In this document: positions 26,401 to 33,545 of the stretch, piece after piece
Numbering within the stretch: position 1 is the first letter of the stretch
Layout of the letters: each line of letters begins with the position of its first letter
DNA from: Bacillota bacterium
GTDB taxonomy: Bacteria; Bacillota; Dethiobacteria; DTU022; UBA8154
Assembly: GCA_030656575.1 (NCBI GenBank)
Contig: JAUSPO010000104.1
Span: 1-41,033 of the forward strand
DNA length: 41,033 nucleotides
Reading direction: 5' to 3'
Notes under the pieces: generated by a model
What the model was told of the DNA's origin: nothing
The model's database searches: none
What the model saw: only the letters and a program-made list of their open reading frames with translations
Made by a program: the position numbers and the translations under genes

Positions 26401-26564
26401 TTAATAGCCATAATAATTTTGAGACATTTATGAATGAACAACAAGACTACAAATGCCTGTAATAACAATTGAAGAAAGTATCTGCTGATAAGAAAAATTT
26501 ATTAATAAGAAACAATGAATATCAGGACAACTGGCAGGGTTGCTGGTTTAAGCAGATCTCTATC

Positions 26565-26618
26565 CGGACGAAAGAAACGTCCCTCTGTCTGCGGACGAAA
26601 GAAGCGTCCCCCTGTCTG
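26565..26618 (+). repeat. tandem pair of 27-bp repeat units
   Basis: Two adjacent 27-bp units (26565-26591 and 26592-26618) differ at two positions. Each begins CGGACGAAAGAA and ends CTGTCTG. The unit is the reverse-complement form of the repeat that supplies the glmS terminator. Confidence 0.9.
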
Positions 26619-26649
26619 TTTGTAAATATATTTCTGGGGAGGTCATTTT

Positions 26650-28401
26650 TTGTTTGGATGGTGGGGGAAAGGACTGGAAGTTGATCTTGGCAGTGGAGAG
26701 ATAGTTGTTAAACGGTTGCCCAGGGAAATATATGAAATGTACCTGGGTGGGAGGGGCCTGGGGGTGAAACTGCTCTGGGATCATCTGCAAGCCGGAATTG
26801 ATCCTCTTTCACCGCAAAATGTCATGATCTTTGCTGCCGGGCCGCTTACCGGAACGAGAGCGCCTGCCGCAGGAAGGCATGCTGTTGTCACTAAATCCCC
26901 TCTTACCGGCACAATTTTTGACGGTAATGCCGGTGGCTACTGGGGGACGGCTTTAAAAAAAGCGGGATACGATTATATTCTTTTCAAGGGACGTGCCCCC
27001 AGCCCCGTTTTTTTGCTAATCCGGGGTGACAGGGTATCTCTGGAAAGCGCTGCTTTTTTGTGGGGTAAAAATACCGATCAGACCATCAGACTGCTGAAGG
27101 ACAAGTTTCCTGCAGAGGGAAAAAGGAGATATGGAATTGCCTGCATTGGCCGGGCAGGGGAAAACGGTGTTGCTTTTGCCTGTATCATGAATGACCGGGG
27201 GAACACTTGCGGCCGGGGAGGACTGGGAGCGGTGATGGGCAGCAAAAATCTCAAAGCTGTGGTTGTCGGCGGAGAGGAAACGGTTCCTCTGGCTGATGAC
27301 GAGGCTTTTGAAGAATATCGCCGTGATATTCTGCGTCTGCTTGTCGCCTCCCCGGTTTCATCCAAGGGTCTTTCTTCTTTTGGAACTTCTGTCCTGGTCA
27401 ACCTGATCAACTATATGAAGCTTTTACCCACAGATAATTTCCGCCGTGTTTACTTTGAAGAGGCATACGAAGTATCAGGCGAAAAGATCAGAGATAATTA
27501 TGAACGAAAAAAAAGGGCCTGTTTTGGCTGTCCCATTGCCTGTAAATCCAGGGCAGGGGAGATGGAGATCCCGGAATATGAAACGTTGGCCCTGCTGGGC
27601 CCGGCCTGCAACAATTCCTCCCTGGAAAGCATTATGGAGATGAACCACCTTTGCAACGATTACGGACTGGATACGATCACGACAGGTGCTACCCTGTCCT
27701 GTTATGCAGAAATTTTGGGAAGAGACCTTCTGCAGGAGGAAATGCTGGAGCTTATCAGAGAGGTTGGTGAGCATGAGGGAGCCGGGGCGCAGCTTTCCCG
27801 CGGCTCGGCCCTCCTGGCGGCAAAGATGGGTCAGCCGGGGGCGGCTATGCAGGTCAAGAAGTTGGAGCTTCCCGGTTACGACCCCCGGGGTGCCCTGGGT
27901 ATGGCTTTGGGCTATGCCACTTCCAATAGGGGAGGATGCCACCTGCGAGCGTACATGATTGGACCAGAAATTTTTGGCAAACCCAAGCTGCTCAACCGCC
28001 TTACTTTTGTCGGGAAGTCCGGCTTGCTGCCCGTTTTCCAGAACTTCTTTACGACTATGGATAGCCTCGTGGTCTGCAAGTTTGTCTCGTTCAGCGCCGG
28101 GGAGGAAGAACTGGCTGCCATACTGAGCTCTGTAACGGGGGTTCATTTCTCTGCGCAGGATCTGTTAAGGATTGGAGAGCGCATCTGGAACCTGGAACGT
28201 CTTTTTAATCTCCGGGAAGGGTTTTCAGTCAGTGATGATACTTTGCCGGAGCGTTTTTTTCATAACAGTGACGACGGTTACGCCAAGGGCCTGAACAGGG
28301 ATGAATTTATGCGCGCCCTAAGGGAGTACTACTTTTACCGGGGATGGACGGAAGAAGGCGTTCCGACCGGGGAAAAACTGACCCAACTGGGGATAAATTA
28401 A
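26650..28401 (+). CDS. aor: aldehyde:ferredoxin oxidoreductase (tungsten/molybdopterin)
   Basis: AOR interconverts aldehydes and carboxylic acids with ferredoxin, using a bis-pterin tungsten (or Mo) centre and one [4Fe-4S] cluster. The cluster ligands are Cys291, Cys294 and Cys298 in RACFGCPIACKSR, plus Cys476 in SLVVCKF. Pterin-binding motifs are present: GGRGLGVKLLW, GRHAVVTKSPLTG and GRGGLGAVMGSKNLKAV. At 583 residues it is slightly shorter than typical AORs (about 600-620). TTG start behind GGGGAGGT. The class II aldolase starts 23 bp downstream, so they share a transcript. Substrate is not predictable. Confidence 0.93.
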   Translation: MFGWWGKGLEVDLGSGEIVVKRLPREIYEMYLGGRGLGVKLLWDHLQAGIDPLSPQNVMIFAAGPLTGTRAPAAGRHAVVTKSPLTGTIFDGNAGGYWGTALKKAGYDYILFKGRAPSPVFLLIRGDRVSLESAAFLWGKNTDQTIRLLKDKFPAEGKRRYGIACIGRAGENGVAFACIMNDRGNTCGRGGLGAVMGSKNLKAVVVGGEETVPLADDEAFEEYRRDILRLLVASPVSSKGLSSFGTSVLVNLINYMKLLPTDNFRRVYFEEAYEVSGEKIRDNYERKKRACFGCPIACKSRAGEMEIPEYETLALLGPACNNSSLESIMEMNHLCNDYGLDTITTGATLSCYAEILGRDLLQEEMLELIREVGEHEGAGAQLSRGSALLAAKMGQPGAAMQVKKLELPGYDPRGALGMALGYATSNRGGCHLRAYMIGPEIFGKPKLLNRLTFVGKSGLLPVFQNFFTTMDSLVVCKFVSFSAGEEELAAILSSVTGVHFSAQDLLRIGERIWNLERLFNLREGFSVSDDTLPERFFHNSDDGYAKGLNRDEFMRALREYYFYRGWTEEGVPTGEKLTQLGIN

Positions 28402-28424
28402 GTAAGTCCAATGGAGGAGAAGCT

Positions 28425-28991
28425 ATGTGGCGGGAAATAAACAGATTTGGCCGAAAGCTGGTAGAGTACGGCCTGGCCCATTCACATTTCGGAAATATCA
28501 GCGTGCGGACAGGAGACGGACTGCTGATCACACGCAGTGGAAGTATGCTGGATGAGATTGATGAAAATATGGTGGTGCATTGCCGCCTTTACCAGGAAGA
28601 TTGTTTCGATACCATCGCCTCGTCGGAAACTATTGTGCACCGTCGCATTTATCAGCAGACATCCGCTTTGGCTATTATTCATGTTCATTCTCCTTATGCC
28701 GTGGCCCTTTCCTTGCTCAGTGAGGAAGAGTACCTTGTTCCCCGGGATACGGAAAGCAAGTATTTCCTGCACCGCATTCCATTGGTTACGGGTGGTGTCG
28801 GCTCTGCCGAACTGGCCGCCAATCTGGCCGGAGCCCTGTCTCAGCATAAGGCGGCTATTGTCAGGGGGCACGGCACGTTTGCCGCGGGCAAGATCCTGGA
28901 GGAAGCTTATGTCAACACCTGCTCTGTGGAACACGCCTGCAAGGTACATTACCTCTGCACAAACAAAACAACAGGGGACGGCACTTTGTAA
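28425..28991 (+). CDS. class II aldolase/adducin family protein
   Basis: Zinc-dependent sugar-phosphate aldolase or epimerase of the fuculose-1-phosphate aldolase group. The phosphate-binding region is SHFGNISVR (20-28). The catalytic Glu68 is in SSETIVH. Zinc ligands are His86 and His88 (IIHVHSPYA) and His149 (VRGHGTF). I start the gene at ATG 28425, preceded by GGAGGAG at 28413-28419, giving 188 residues. The frame is open further upstream but that part overlaps the AOR gene. The last residues and the stop codon lie inside a dispersed repeat copy. Pairing with AOR could mean the aldehyde released is oxidised by it, but that is speculative. Confidence 0.88.
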   Translation: MWREINRFGRKLVEYGLAHSHFGNISVRTGDGLLITRSGSMLDEIDENMVVHCRLYQEDCFDTIASSETIVHRRIYQQTSALAIIHVHSPYAVALSLLSEEEYLVPRDTESKYFLHRIPLVTGGVGSAELAANLAGALSQHKAAIVRGHGTFAAGKILEEAYVNTCSVEHACKVHYLCTNKTTGDGTL

Positions 28992-29017
28992 AGACTGGGG
29001 ACGTTTCTTTTGTCTGT
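28975..29017 (+). repeat. dispersed repeat overlapping the aldolase stop codon
   Basis: Two degenerate units are seen: ACAGGGGACGGCACTTTGT, inside the gene, then GACTGGGGACGTTTCTTTTG after its TAA at 28989-28991. They match the loop core GGGACGTTTCT of the glmS terminator. A T-run follows, so the copy may terminate transcription. Confidence 0.7.
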
Positions 29018-29163
29018 TTTATTTGTCTAATCCTTATAAAATCCATTGAAGGCGAGTGGGAGTCAAGCGTAAACATGAACTGCCGCTTTTTGTGGGAGTA
29101 TGATAAAGCCAAGAGGGGTTCATCATCTTGCCTGGTCGTCGGCAACCACGAATACTTTAATTA

Positions 29164-30060
29164 TCATTGTTTTAGCCTGCCTGGGTTAATATGGATAAGC
29201 ACATCACCGACTTCTTGCACTGATTCCATAACCACTTCTTTTATGGATAAGGTGATTTCATGTCCTTCATGAACAGATTTTTCCGCATCTATCTCAACTG
29301 CCATATCGACGATGATGTGACGGCCGATGTATCTACCCTTTGTCCATGATATTGCCTGAACACCTTCCACCCCCTCGGCTATTTCGTTAATCCTGGCTAT
29401 CTTTTCTGCCTCAGGAGATGCATCCATGAGGTTTCTTATTGCTTTTAGCAGGATATCAACGGCTATTTTTAAAATCAGCCCCGCTACAAGAATGCCCGCC
29501 AGAGGATCAAAGTATTTTAACCATTCTATGCCGTAGTAACCTCCCATTATGCTTCCAAGAATTCCAAAGAAGGTTCCGATGGAAGAATATGCATCAGCAC
29601 GATGGTCCCAGGCATTGGCAATGATAGACTCGCTGTTTATTTTTTTCCCGATATTATAAGTAACTCTAAACATGATCTCTTTTATGACTATGGAAATAAC
29701 AGCGGCTGCGAGGGCTACAGGGTAGGGGGCAATAAATTCTTGTGAAATGAGAGACTTAATGATACTCATAACGATAAAAAAAGCAGTAATTATCAATATA
29801 AGGGCAACAGATGACGCTGCTATCGCTTCTATTTTGCCATGACCGTACATATGACAGTCGTCTGCGGGTTTTTTGGCGATTTTTAGGCATAAGTAAACTA
29901 CGAGGGTTGCAATTACATCAGAACCTGAATGTAAGGCATCGGCTACCATTGCCTTACTTCCACCTATAAATCCAACTATCCCTTTAAAAATGCTCAGGAG
30001 TATGTTACCTGCTAAACAATACAATGTTATCTTTTCACCCTTACTGTAATCAGTTTGCAC
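29164..30060 (-). CDS. cation diffusion facilitator (CDF) metal exporter
   Basis: CDF proteins export divalent metals in exchange for protons. Six membrane helices and a C-terminal cytoplasmic domain fit 298 residues. By alignment to YiiP, the TM2 metal site reads HxxxD (ALHSGSD) and the TM5 site DxxxD (WDHRAD). PADDCHMYGHGKIEA is the typical TM3 loop. The frame is open to 30126, but that extension overlaps a terminator and riboswitch. GTG 30060, 12 bases after GGAGG (30077-30073), is the likely start. A NiCo riboswitch directly upstream suggests Co/Ni export. It is convergent with the aldolase gene. Confidence 0.9.
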   Translation of the reverse strand: MQTDYSKGEKITLYCLAGNILLSIFKGIVGFIGGSKAMVADALHSGSDVIATLVVYLCLKIAKKPADDCHMYGHGKIEAIAASSVALILIITAFFIVMSIIKSLISQEFIAPYPVALAAAVISIVIKEIMFRVTYNIGKKINSESIIANAWDHRADAYSSIGTFFGILGSIMGGYYGIEWLKYFDPLAGILVAGLILKIAVDILLKAIRNLMDASPEAEKIARINEIAEGVEGVQAISWTKGRYIGRHIIVDMAVEIDAEKSVHEGHEITLSIKEVVMESVQEVGDVLIHINPGRLKQ

Positions 30061-30088
30061 TAATTTAATTAGCCTCCTTTTCTCTAAT

Positions 30089-30132
30089 AAAAAACACCTG
30101 CAAGACTTCTTTAGAAAAAGTCCCACAGGTGT
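30089..30132 (-). terminator. intrinsic terminator controlled by the NiCo riboswitch
   Basis: On the minus strand ACACCTG (30132-30126) pairs with CAGGTGT (30100-30094), and GACTT (30122-30118) with AAGTC (30108-30104) inside it. T6 follows at 30094-30089. The 5' arm overlaps the end of the aptamer, so ligand binding and termination should be mutually exclusive. Confidence 0.85.
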
Positions 30133-30190
30133 GTGTTTCCCTGCTGCCGAAAAGGCCCGACTGACGACGAAAACGTCCGCCTGATCTTGG
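30115..30190 (-). promoter_or_regulatory. NiCo (czcD) riboswitch aptamer
   Basis: The minus-strand leader of the CDF gene carries, in order, CAGGCGG, a GACG-TTTT-CGTC hairpin, GTCAGTCGGGCC-TTTT-CGGCAGCAG, and ACACACCTGTGGGAC. This matches the four-helix NiCo pattern as I remember it: CAG(U/C)CGGGC, GGCA-CAG and CUGUGGGAC blocks. The riboswitch binds Co2+ or Ni2+ and turns on exporter genes by preventing termination. The gene and terminator placement agree. The match is from memory; a covariance search against Rfam NiCo would settle it. Confidence 0.82.
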
Positions 30191-30220
30191 TCATATTAAT
30201 ATTTTATGTTCATTAATGAA

Positions 30221-30250
30221 ATTATAAAACACTGAAATATGGGCTGTCAA
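30221..30250 (-). promoter_or_regulatory. promoter of the NiCo riboswitch-CDF transcript
   Basis: On the minus strand TTGACA (30250-30245) and TATAAT (30226-30221) are both perfect hexamers with 18 bp between them. The predicted start is near 30214, about 25 bases before the aptamer. Confidence 0.85.
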
Positions 30251-30457
30251 TACTATAGACGAAATAAATTTTTGAAAGTAAAATAGAATTAACGGATGTA
30301 TCATACTTTAAATTTTATGCAATAGATCATTACATTGTGACCGAACTGACTTAATATATGGTAAAACTCTTCCCTCAAATTGGTGTTGGCGAGCCTAATC
30401 TTATATTCTTTTATTCATTCGTTCTTTTTTTTAATAGGTAGAATGATAACTTAAATA
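30251..30457. other. AT-rich spacer between the two divergent promoters
   Basis: Sequence between the leftward NiCo promoter and the rightward fluoride promoter. It is AT-rich, has no ORF of note, and no further regulatory motif that I can name. Confidence 0.5.
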
Positions 30458-30486
30458 TTGACTGCAATAGTGGTATGACTTATAAT
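30458..30486 (+). promoter_or_regulatory. promoter of the fluoride riboswitch transcript
   Basis: TTGACT at 30458-30463 and TATAAT at 30481-30486 are separated by 17 bp. The predicted start falls at about 30493, exactly where the aptamer begins. Confidence 0.85.
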
Positions 30487-30493
30487 TAAAAAA

Positions 30494-30552
30494 GGCGATG
30501 GAGCTCGCCAGGGCACCCCCCGAACCGCAGAAATTGCTAATAGCTCCTACCA
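30494..30552 (+). promoter_or_regulatory. fluoride riboswitch (crcB motif)
   Basis: GGCGATGG begins P1, which closes with CGCC at about 30506-30509. AACCGCAGAAATTGCTAAT and AGCTCCTACC follow as in the crcB consensus. The pseudoknot GGAGCT (30500-30505) with AGCTCC (30542-30547) is a perfect match. Fluoride binding stabilises this fold and prevents the adjacent terminator, switching on the antiporter. Confidence 0.95.
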
Positions 30553-30580
30553 AGCATTATTTGGTAGGAGCTATTTTATT
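30539..30580 (+). terminator. terminator of the fluoride riboswitch
   Basis: AATAGCTCCTACC (30539-30551) pairs perfectly with GGTAGGAGCTATT (30563-30575), with T-rich sequence following. The 5' arm includes the aptamer's pseudoknot strand, so the two structures compete. Confidence 0.93.
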
Positions 30581-30600
30581 CACCTTAGGAGGGATGTGTA

Positions 30601-31830
30601 TTGTTATTTAGTCTGTTAATTATCTTCTTTTTAGGGCTGGGTGCAAAGTTTCTCTTTGAGAAAATAAAACTTCCTGGCTTGGTAGGATTGGTGCTGGTGG
30701 GTGTTTTCACCGGCCCTTTCGTTCTGGATATTCTTGAGCCTGACCTGCTTGTTCTCTCAACAGAAATCCGCCTGCTGGCCTTAATTATCATCTTGCTTCG
30801 TGCTGGTTTAGGCCTTGATCGTCAAATATTACGGCGAATCGGGGGAGCAGCAATCAAAATGAGCACTATCCCCGGGCTGTTCGAAGGTGGAACCGTAATG
30901 GTTCTATCTCGCTTTCTTTTGGATTTTTCCTGGATACAGGGAGGAATGTTGGGTTTTATCATTGCAGCCGTTTCACCTGCCGTTGTAGTACCATCTATGT
31001 TGGAGCTGAGAGATCGTGGTTTGGGCATGGATAAGAACATACCTATTTTAGTCCTGGCAGGGGCATCAATCGATGACGTTTTTGCCATCACCTTTTTTTC
31101 TGTATTTCTAGGCATTGCAGGCGGAGCTGCGGCCAAAATCTCACCGTTCATCAACTTTGCAATCGTTCCTCTTGAGATTATGGGAGGTATCCTACTTGGA
31201 TTAACAGTTGGTTATCTGCTTGTACTGCTCTTTAATCGTTATCCGCTACCTCGTGTGGAGCAATTGCTGCTTGTAACGGGAGCAGGAATTGTTGTAACCT
31301 TAATTGGCCAGGCTGCTTCACTGGCAGGATTGCTTGCAGTCATGAGTCTTGGATTTATTCTTCTTGAAAAAGGCAGGGATTATGTTACTCAATTAGAAGA
31401 AAGCCTTAATCACCTTTGGTTGGCTTCATCACTCTTTCTCTTTATTCTCATCGGTGCTGCAGTAAATATACAGGTTGCCTGGCGGGCAGGTGCACTGGGA
31501 ATACTGATTATTGCAGTTGGCTTAGCTGCCCGTTCTTTAGGTGTCTTACTTGCTACTCGGCGCTCCGGACTAACTTGGAACGAACAAAAGTTTTGCGCCA
31601 TTGCATACTTACCTAAGGCTACTGTGCAGGCCGCCATCGGAGGGGTACCATTGGCCATGGGCATCCCCGGTGGAGAAATTATGCTTGCCATTGCAGTCCT
31701 ATCAATAATTATTACGGCACCCATTGGAGCCATAGCTATCATACGATTGGCCCCCTGTTTGCTTAATCAGTGTGAATTAGCGGAAGGAGGGAAATGGAAA
31801 GTTGAAAGTAAGGGAAATGATGACAACTAA
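30601..31830 (+). CDS. CPA-family cation/proton antiporter under fluoride control
   Basis: Monovalent cation:proton antiporter with about 11-12 membrane helices over 409 residues. The paired acidic site is Asp158-Asp159 in AGASIDDVFAI, the DD type. Starts at TTG 30601 behind AGGAGGG. Antiporters are one of the gene classes repeatedly found behind fluoride riboswitches, besides CrcB/Fluc and CLC-F, so a role in fluoride or associated acid stress is likely. It overlaps the CBS-domain gene by 29 bp. The exported ion cannot be read from the sequence. Confidence 0.9.
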   Translation: MLFSLLIIFFLGLGAKFLFEKIKLPGLVGLVLVGVFTGPFVLDILEPDLLVLSTEIRLLALIIILLRAGLGLDRQILRRIGGAAIKMSTIPGLFEGGTVMVLSRFLLDFSWIQGGMLGFIIAAVSPAVVVPSMLELRDRGLGMDKNIPILVLAGASIDDVFAITFFSVFLGIAGGAAAKISPFINFAIVPLEIMGGILLGLTVGYLLVLLFNRYPLPRVEQLLLVTGAGIVVTLIGQAASLAGLLAVMSLGFILLEKGRDYVTQLEESLNHLWLASSLFLFILIGAAVNIQVAWRAGALGILIIAVGLAARSLGVLLATRRSGLTWNEQKFCAIAYLPKATVQAAIGGVPLAMGIPGGEIMLAIAVLSIIITAPIGAIAIIRLAPCLLNQCELAEGGKWKVESKGNDDN

Positions 31831-32263
31831 TCTAATTACAGTAACGGAAGAAAAGACACTGAGGGAAGTAATCCAGCTAATGCTTGAGAAAAACATCAGC
31901 GGCATTCCTGTTGTAGATGGTAATGGAAAGTTGGAAGGAATTGTCAGTGAATGGGATGTCATTCGTCTTAAGCGAAAGCTGCACTTACCAGATTATATAC
32001 AGCTGCTTGAAGCGATGCTAAATAATGCACACCCGGAAGAATTCGATACGGATATTGCTCGATCTCTTGAATTGCTGGTAAAGGATTTTATGACAAAAAA
32101 AGTAATTACTGTCACAGAAAATACCAGTATGGCGGAAGTAACCCGTCTTATGGTGGAACATAAAATAAATCGAATTCCTGTTGTACGGGGGGATAAACTA
32201 ATCGGTATTGTTACACGTCGGGATGCAATACAAGCAATGGGGAAAAATTTGGGGACACAATGA
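31802..32263 (+). CDS. two-CBS-domain protein
   Basis: Small cytosolic protein of 153 residues made of two CBS domains (about 5-60 and 92-150), a Bateman module that binds adenine nucleotides. The repeats start MMTTNLITVTEEKTL and FMTKKVITVTENTS and end GIVSEWDVIRL and GIVTRRDAIQA. TTG start behind AGGAGGG inside the antiporter's 3' end, so the two are coupled. A likely role is to sense energy charge or c-di-AMP/ATP and gate the antiporter, which is inference from overlap and fluoride co-regulation. Confidence 0.9.
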   Translation: MKVREMMTTNLITVTEEKTLREVIQLMLEKNISGIPVVDGNGKLEGIVSEWDVIRLKRKLHLPDYIQLLEAMLNNAHPEEFDTDIARSLELLVKDFMTKKVITVTENTSMAEVTRLMVEHKINRIPVVRGDKLIGIVTRRDAIQAMGKNLGTQ

Positions 32264-32341
32264 AATTATTGACTAAGTAGAGGGTTTGTTTAAGATAATT
32301 ATTAGTACAGAATAAAAATAAATGGAATACAATGTAAAGAA

Positions 32342-32380
32342 AAATTCAGGACAGTATTATTTATCCTGAATTTTGTTTTT
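32342..32380 (+). terminator. intrinsic terminator after the CBS gene
   Basis: AAATTCAGGA (32342-32351) pairs with TCCTGAATTT (32364-32373) around a 12-base loop, followed by TTGTTTTTT. It lies about 80 bp after the CBS stop and closes the fluoride operon. Confidence 0.85.
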
Positions 32381-32542
32381 TAATTTACAATTTGTCCTTA
32401 AGTTAAGTGTTGATGTCCATATTTCTTCTGAAATCCTCATTTGGTATAAAGATTGTGATATAATTTTTATTGAGTTAATATCTTAGCATAGGACCTTAAT
32501 TTAAAGGATTGTTTATTTAAATGGCATTGGAAAGGGTGTATT

Positions 32543-32917
32543 ATGCAAAATATTAAAGATATATCCCTGGAGATTATATATGCGGTATTGCCTATTACAG
32601 TAGTAGTAATAATACTGCAGTTTACCTTGATTTGGCTGTCATTCGAAGTTTTCTTACAGTTTTTGGTAGGTGTTGTGCTGGTTAGTATTGGATTAATCTT
32701 TTTTCTTACAGGAGTTCATTTAGGTTTACTTCCCATTGGAGAAATGATAGGTTCAACTTTACCAAAAACAGGGAAAATAACGTTGGTGGTATTATTCGCT
32801 TTTTTAATGGGCCTTGTTGTAACTGTAGCTGAACCGGATGTAAGAGTGTTAGCCACTCAGATAGACATTGTATCCCAGGGAGAGGCTCTTCCGAAATCTT
32901 CGATATTTCGCCTGTAG
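32543..32917 (+). pseudogene. DUF1538 membrane protein, C-terminally truncated
   Basis: The 124 residues contain the family core: a first hydrophobic helix pair, GVHLGLLPIGEMIGSTLP, and the FLMGLVVTVAEPDVRVLATQ signature. DUF1538 proteins are normally at least twice this length. The frame stops soon after the AEPD motif. The next bases in another frame (TICIFVSVVGLAVMLTM) could be the continuation of a DUF1538 helix. If so, a frameshift at about 32885-32925 precedes the junction with MATE sequence. The role of the family is not well established; it is thought to be an inner-membrane transporter-like protein. Confidence 0.75.
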
Positions 32918-32928
32918 GCATTAATTGA

Positions 32929-33498
32929 CATTCTGATAAAACAAGGGCTCTAACCATCTGTATCTTTGTCTCTGTCGTTGGTCTTGCAGTAATGCTTACC
33001 ATGGGGTTAGCCCACGGATGTCAGCCTCTTATGGGTTACAGTTACGGTGCTAATAAATACAACCGCTTATTGGAGACTATAAAGAGATCTATTGCTATAG
33101 GTACTATTATGAATACCGTCTTTGCAATCCTTTTTTTCGCATTTTCCGGCTTATTGATTAGAGTGTTTATAAATGATGCTAACGTTATCGATTTAGGAGA
33201 AAAAATAATTAGAGCATTTGTACTGGCCATGCTTTTCTTAGGGATTCAAATGGTACTAATGGTCACGTTTCAATCTTTGGGTAAAACAGTGGAATCCTTG
33301 ATTATATCTCTTGGCAGGCAAGGTTTGTTCTTCATCCCTGCATTGATAATTTTTAGTTCTTTATGGGGATTTTATGGGTTTATCTTCGCCCAGCCTGTTG
33401 CAGATATTGCCACTACATCGCTTTCATTGACACTATTTCTGATTTTGAAGAAAAAACTTCTTATTTCTTCTGAAGAGATAGCAGTAAAGGATGTATAA
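32929..33498 (+). pseudogene. MATE-family efflux transporter, C-terminal remnant
   Basis: Only the C-terminal part of a multidrug/sodium MATE exporter remains, about 168 residues from the first ATG at 32992. GLAHGCQPLMGYSYGANKYNR is the conserved second-half motif, and five hydrophobic helices follow. MATE proteins are about 440-460 residues, so around 60 percent is missing. No ribosome site precedes the ATG. The frame is open back to a TGA at 32926-32928. It abuts the DUF1538 remnant, consistent with one deletion that joined two genes. Confidence 0.8.
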
Positions 33499-33545
33499 TC
33501 GTGGTGGTTCATCCGATCCCAAGCATAGTACAGAGGTGAACTTAA

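Larger units (their letters stand above)
26333..26649. other. intergenic region with terminator and repeats
   Basis: The 317-bp gap between glmS and the AOR gene contains the repeat-derived terminator and the tandem 27-bp repeat listed separately. Nothing with coding character was seen in it. The ribosome site of the AOR gene (GGGGAGGT) lies at its right end. Confidence 0.6.

Noticed and set aside
27475-28146. 223-codon minus-strand frame inside the AOR gene
   Set aside because: It lies entirely opposite a gene with clear AOR motifs and has no recognisable family or ribosome site.
28344-28424. Longer N-terminus for the class II aldolase
   Set aside because: The extension overlaps the AOR 3' end and the only good ribosome site precedes ATG 28425.
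30061-30126. Longer N-terminus for the CDF protein
   Set aside because: It would be translated from the riboswitch terminator; family homology starts after GTG 30060.
32706-33002. 98-codon minus-strand frame across the DUF1538-MATE junction
   Set aside because: It spans two gene remnants of the other strand and has no recognisable product.
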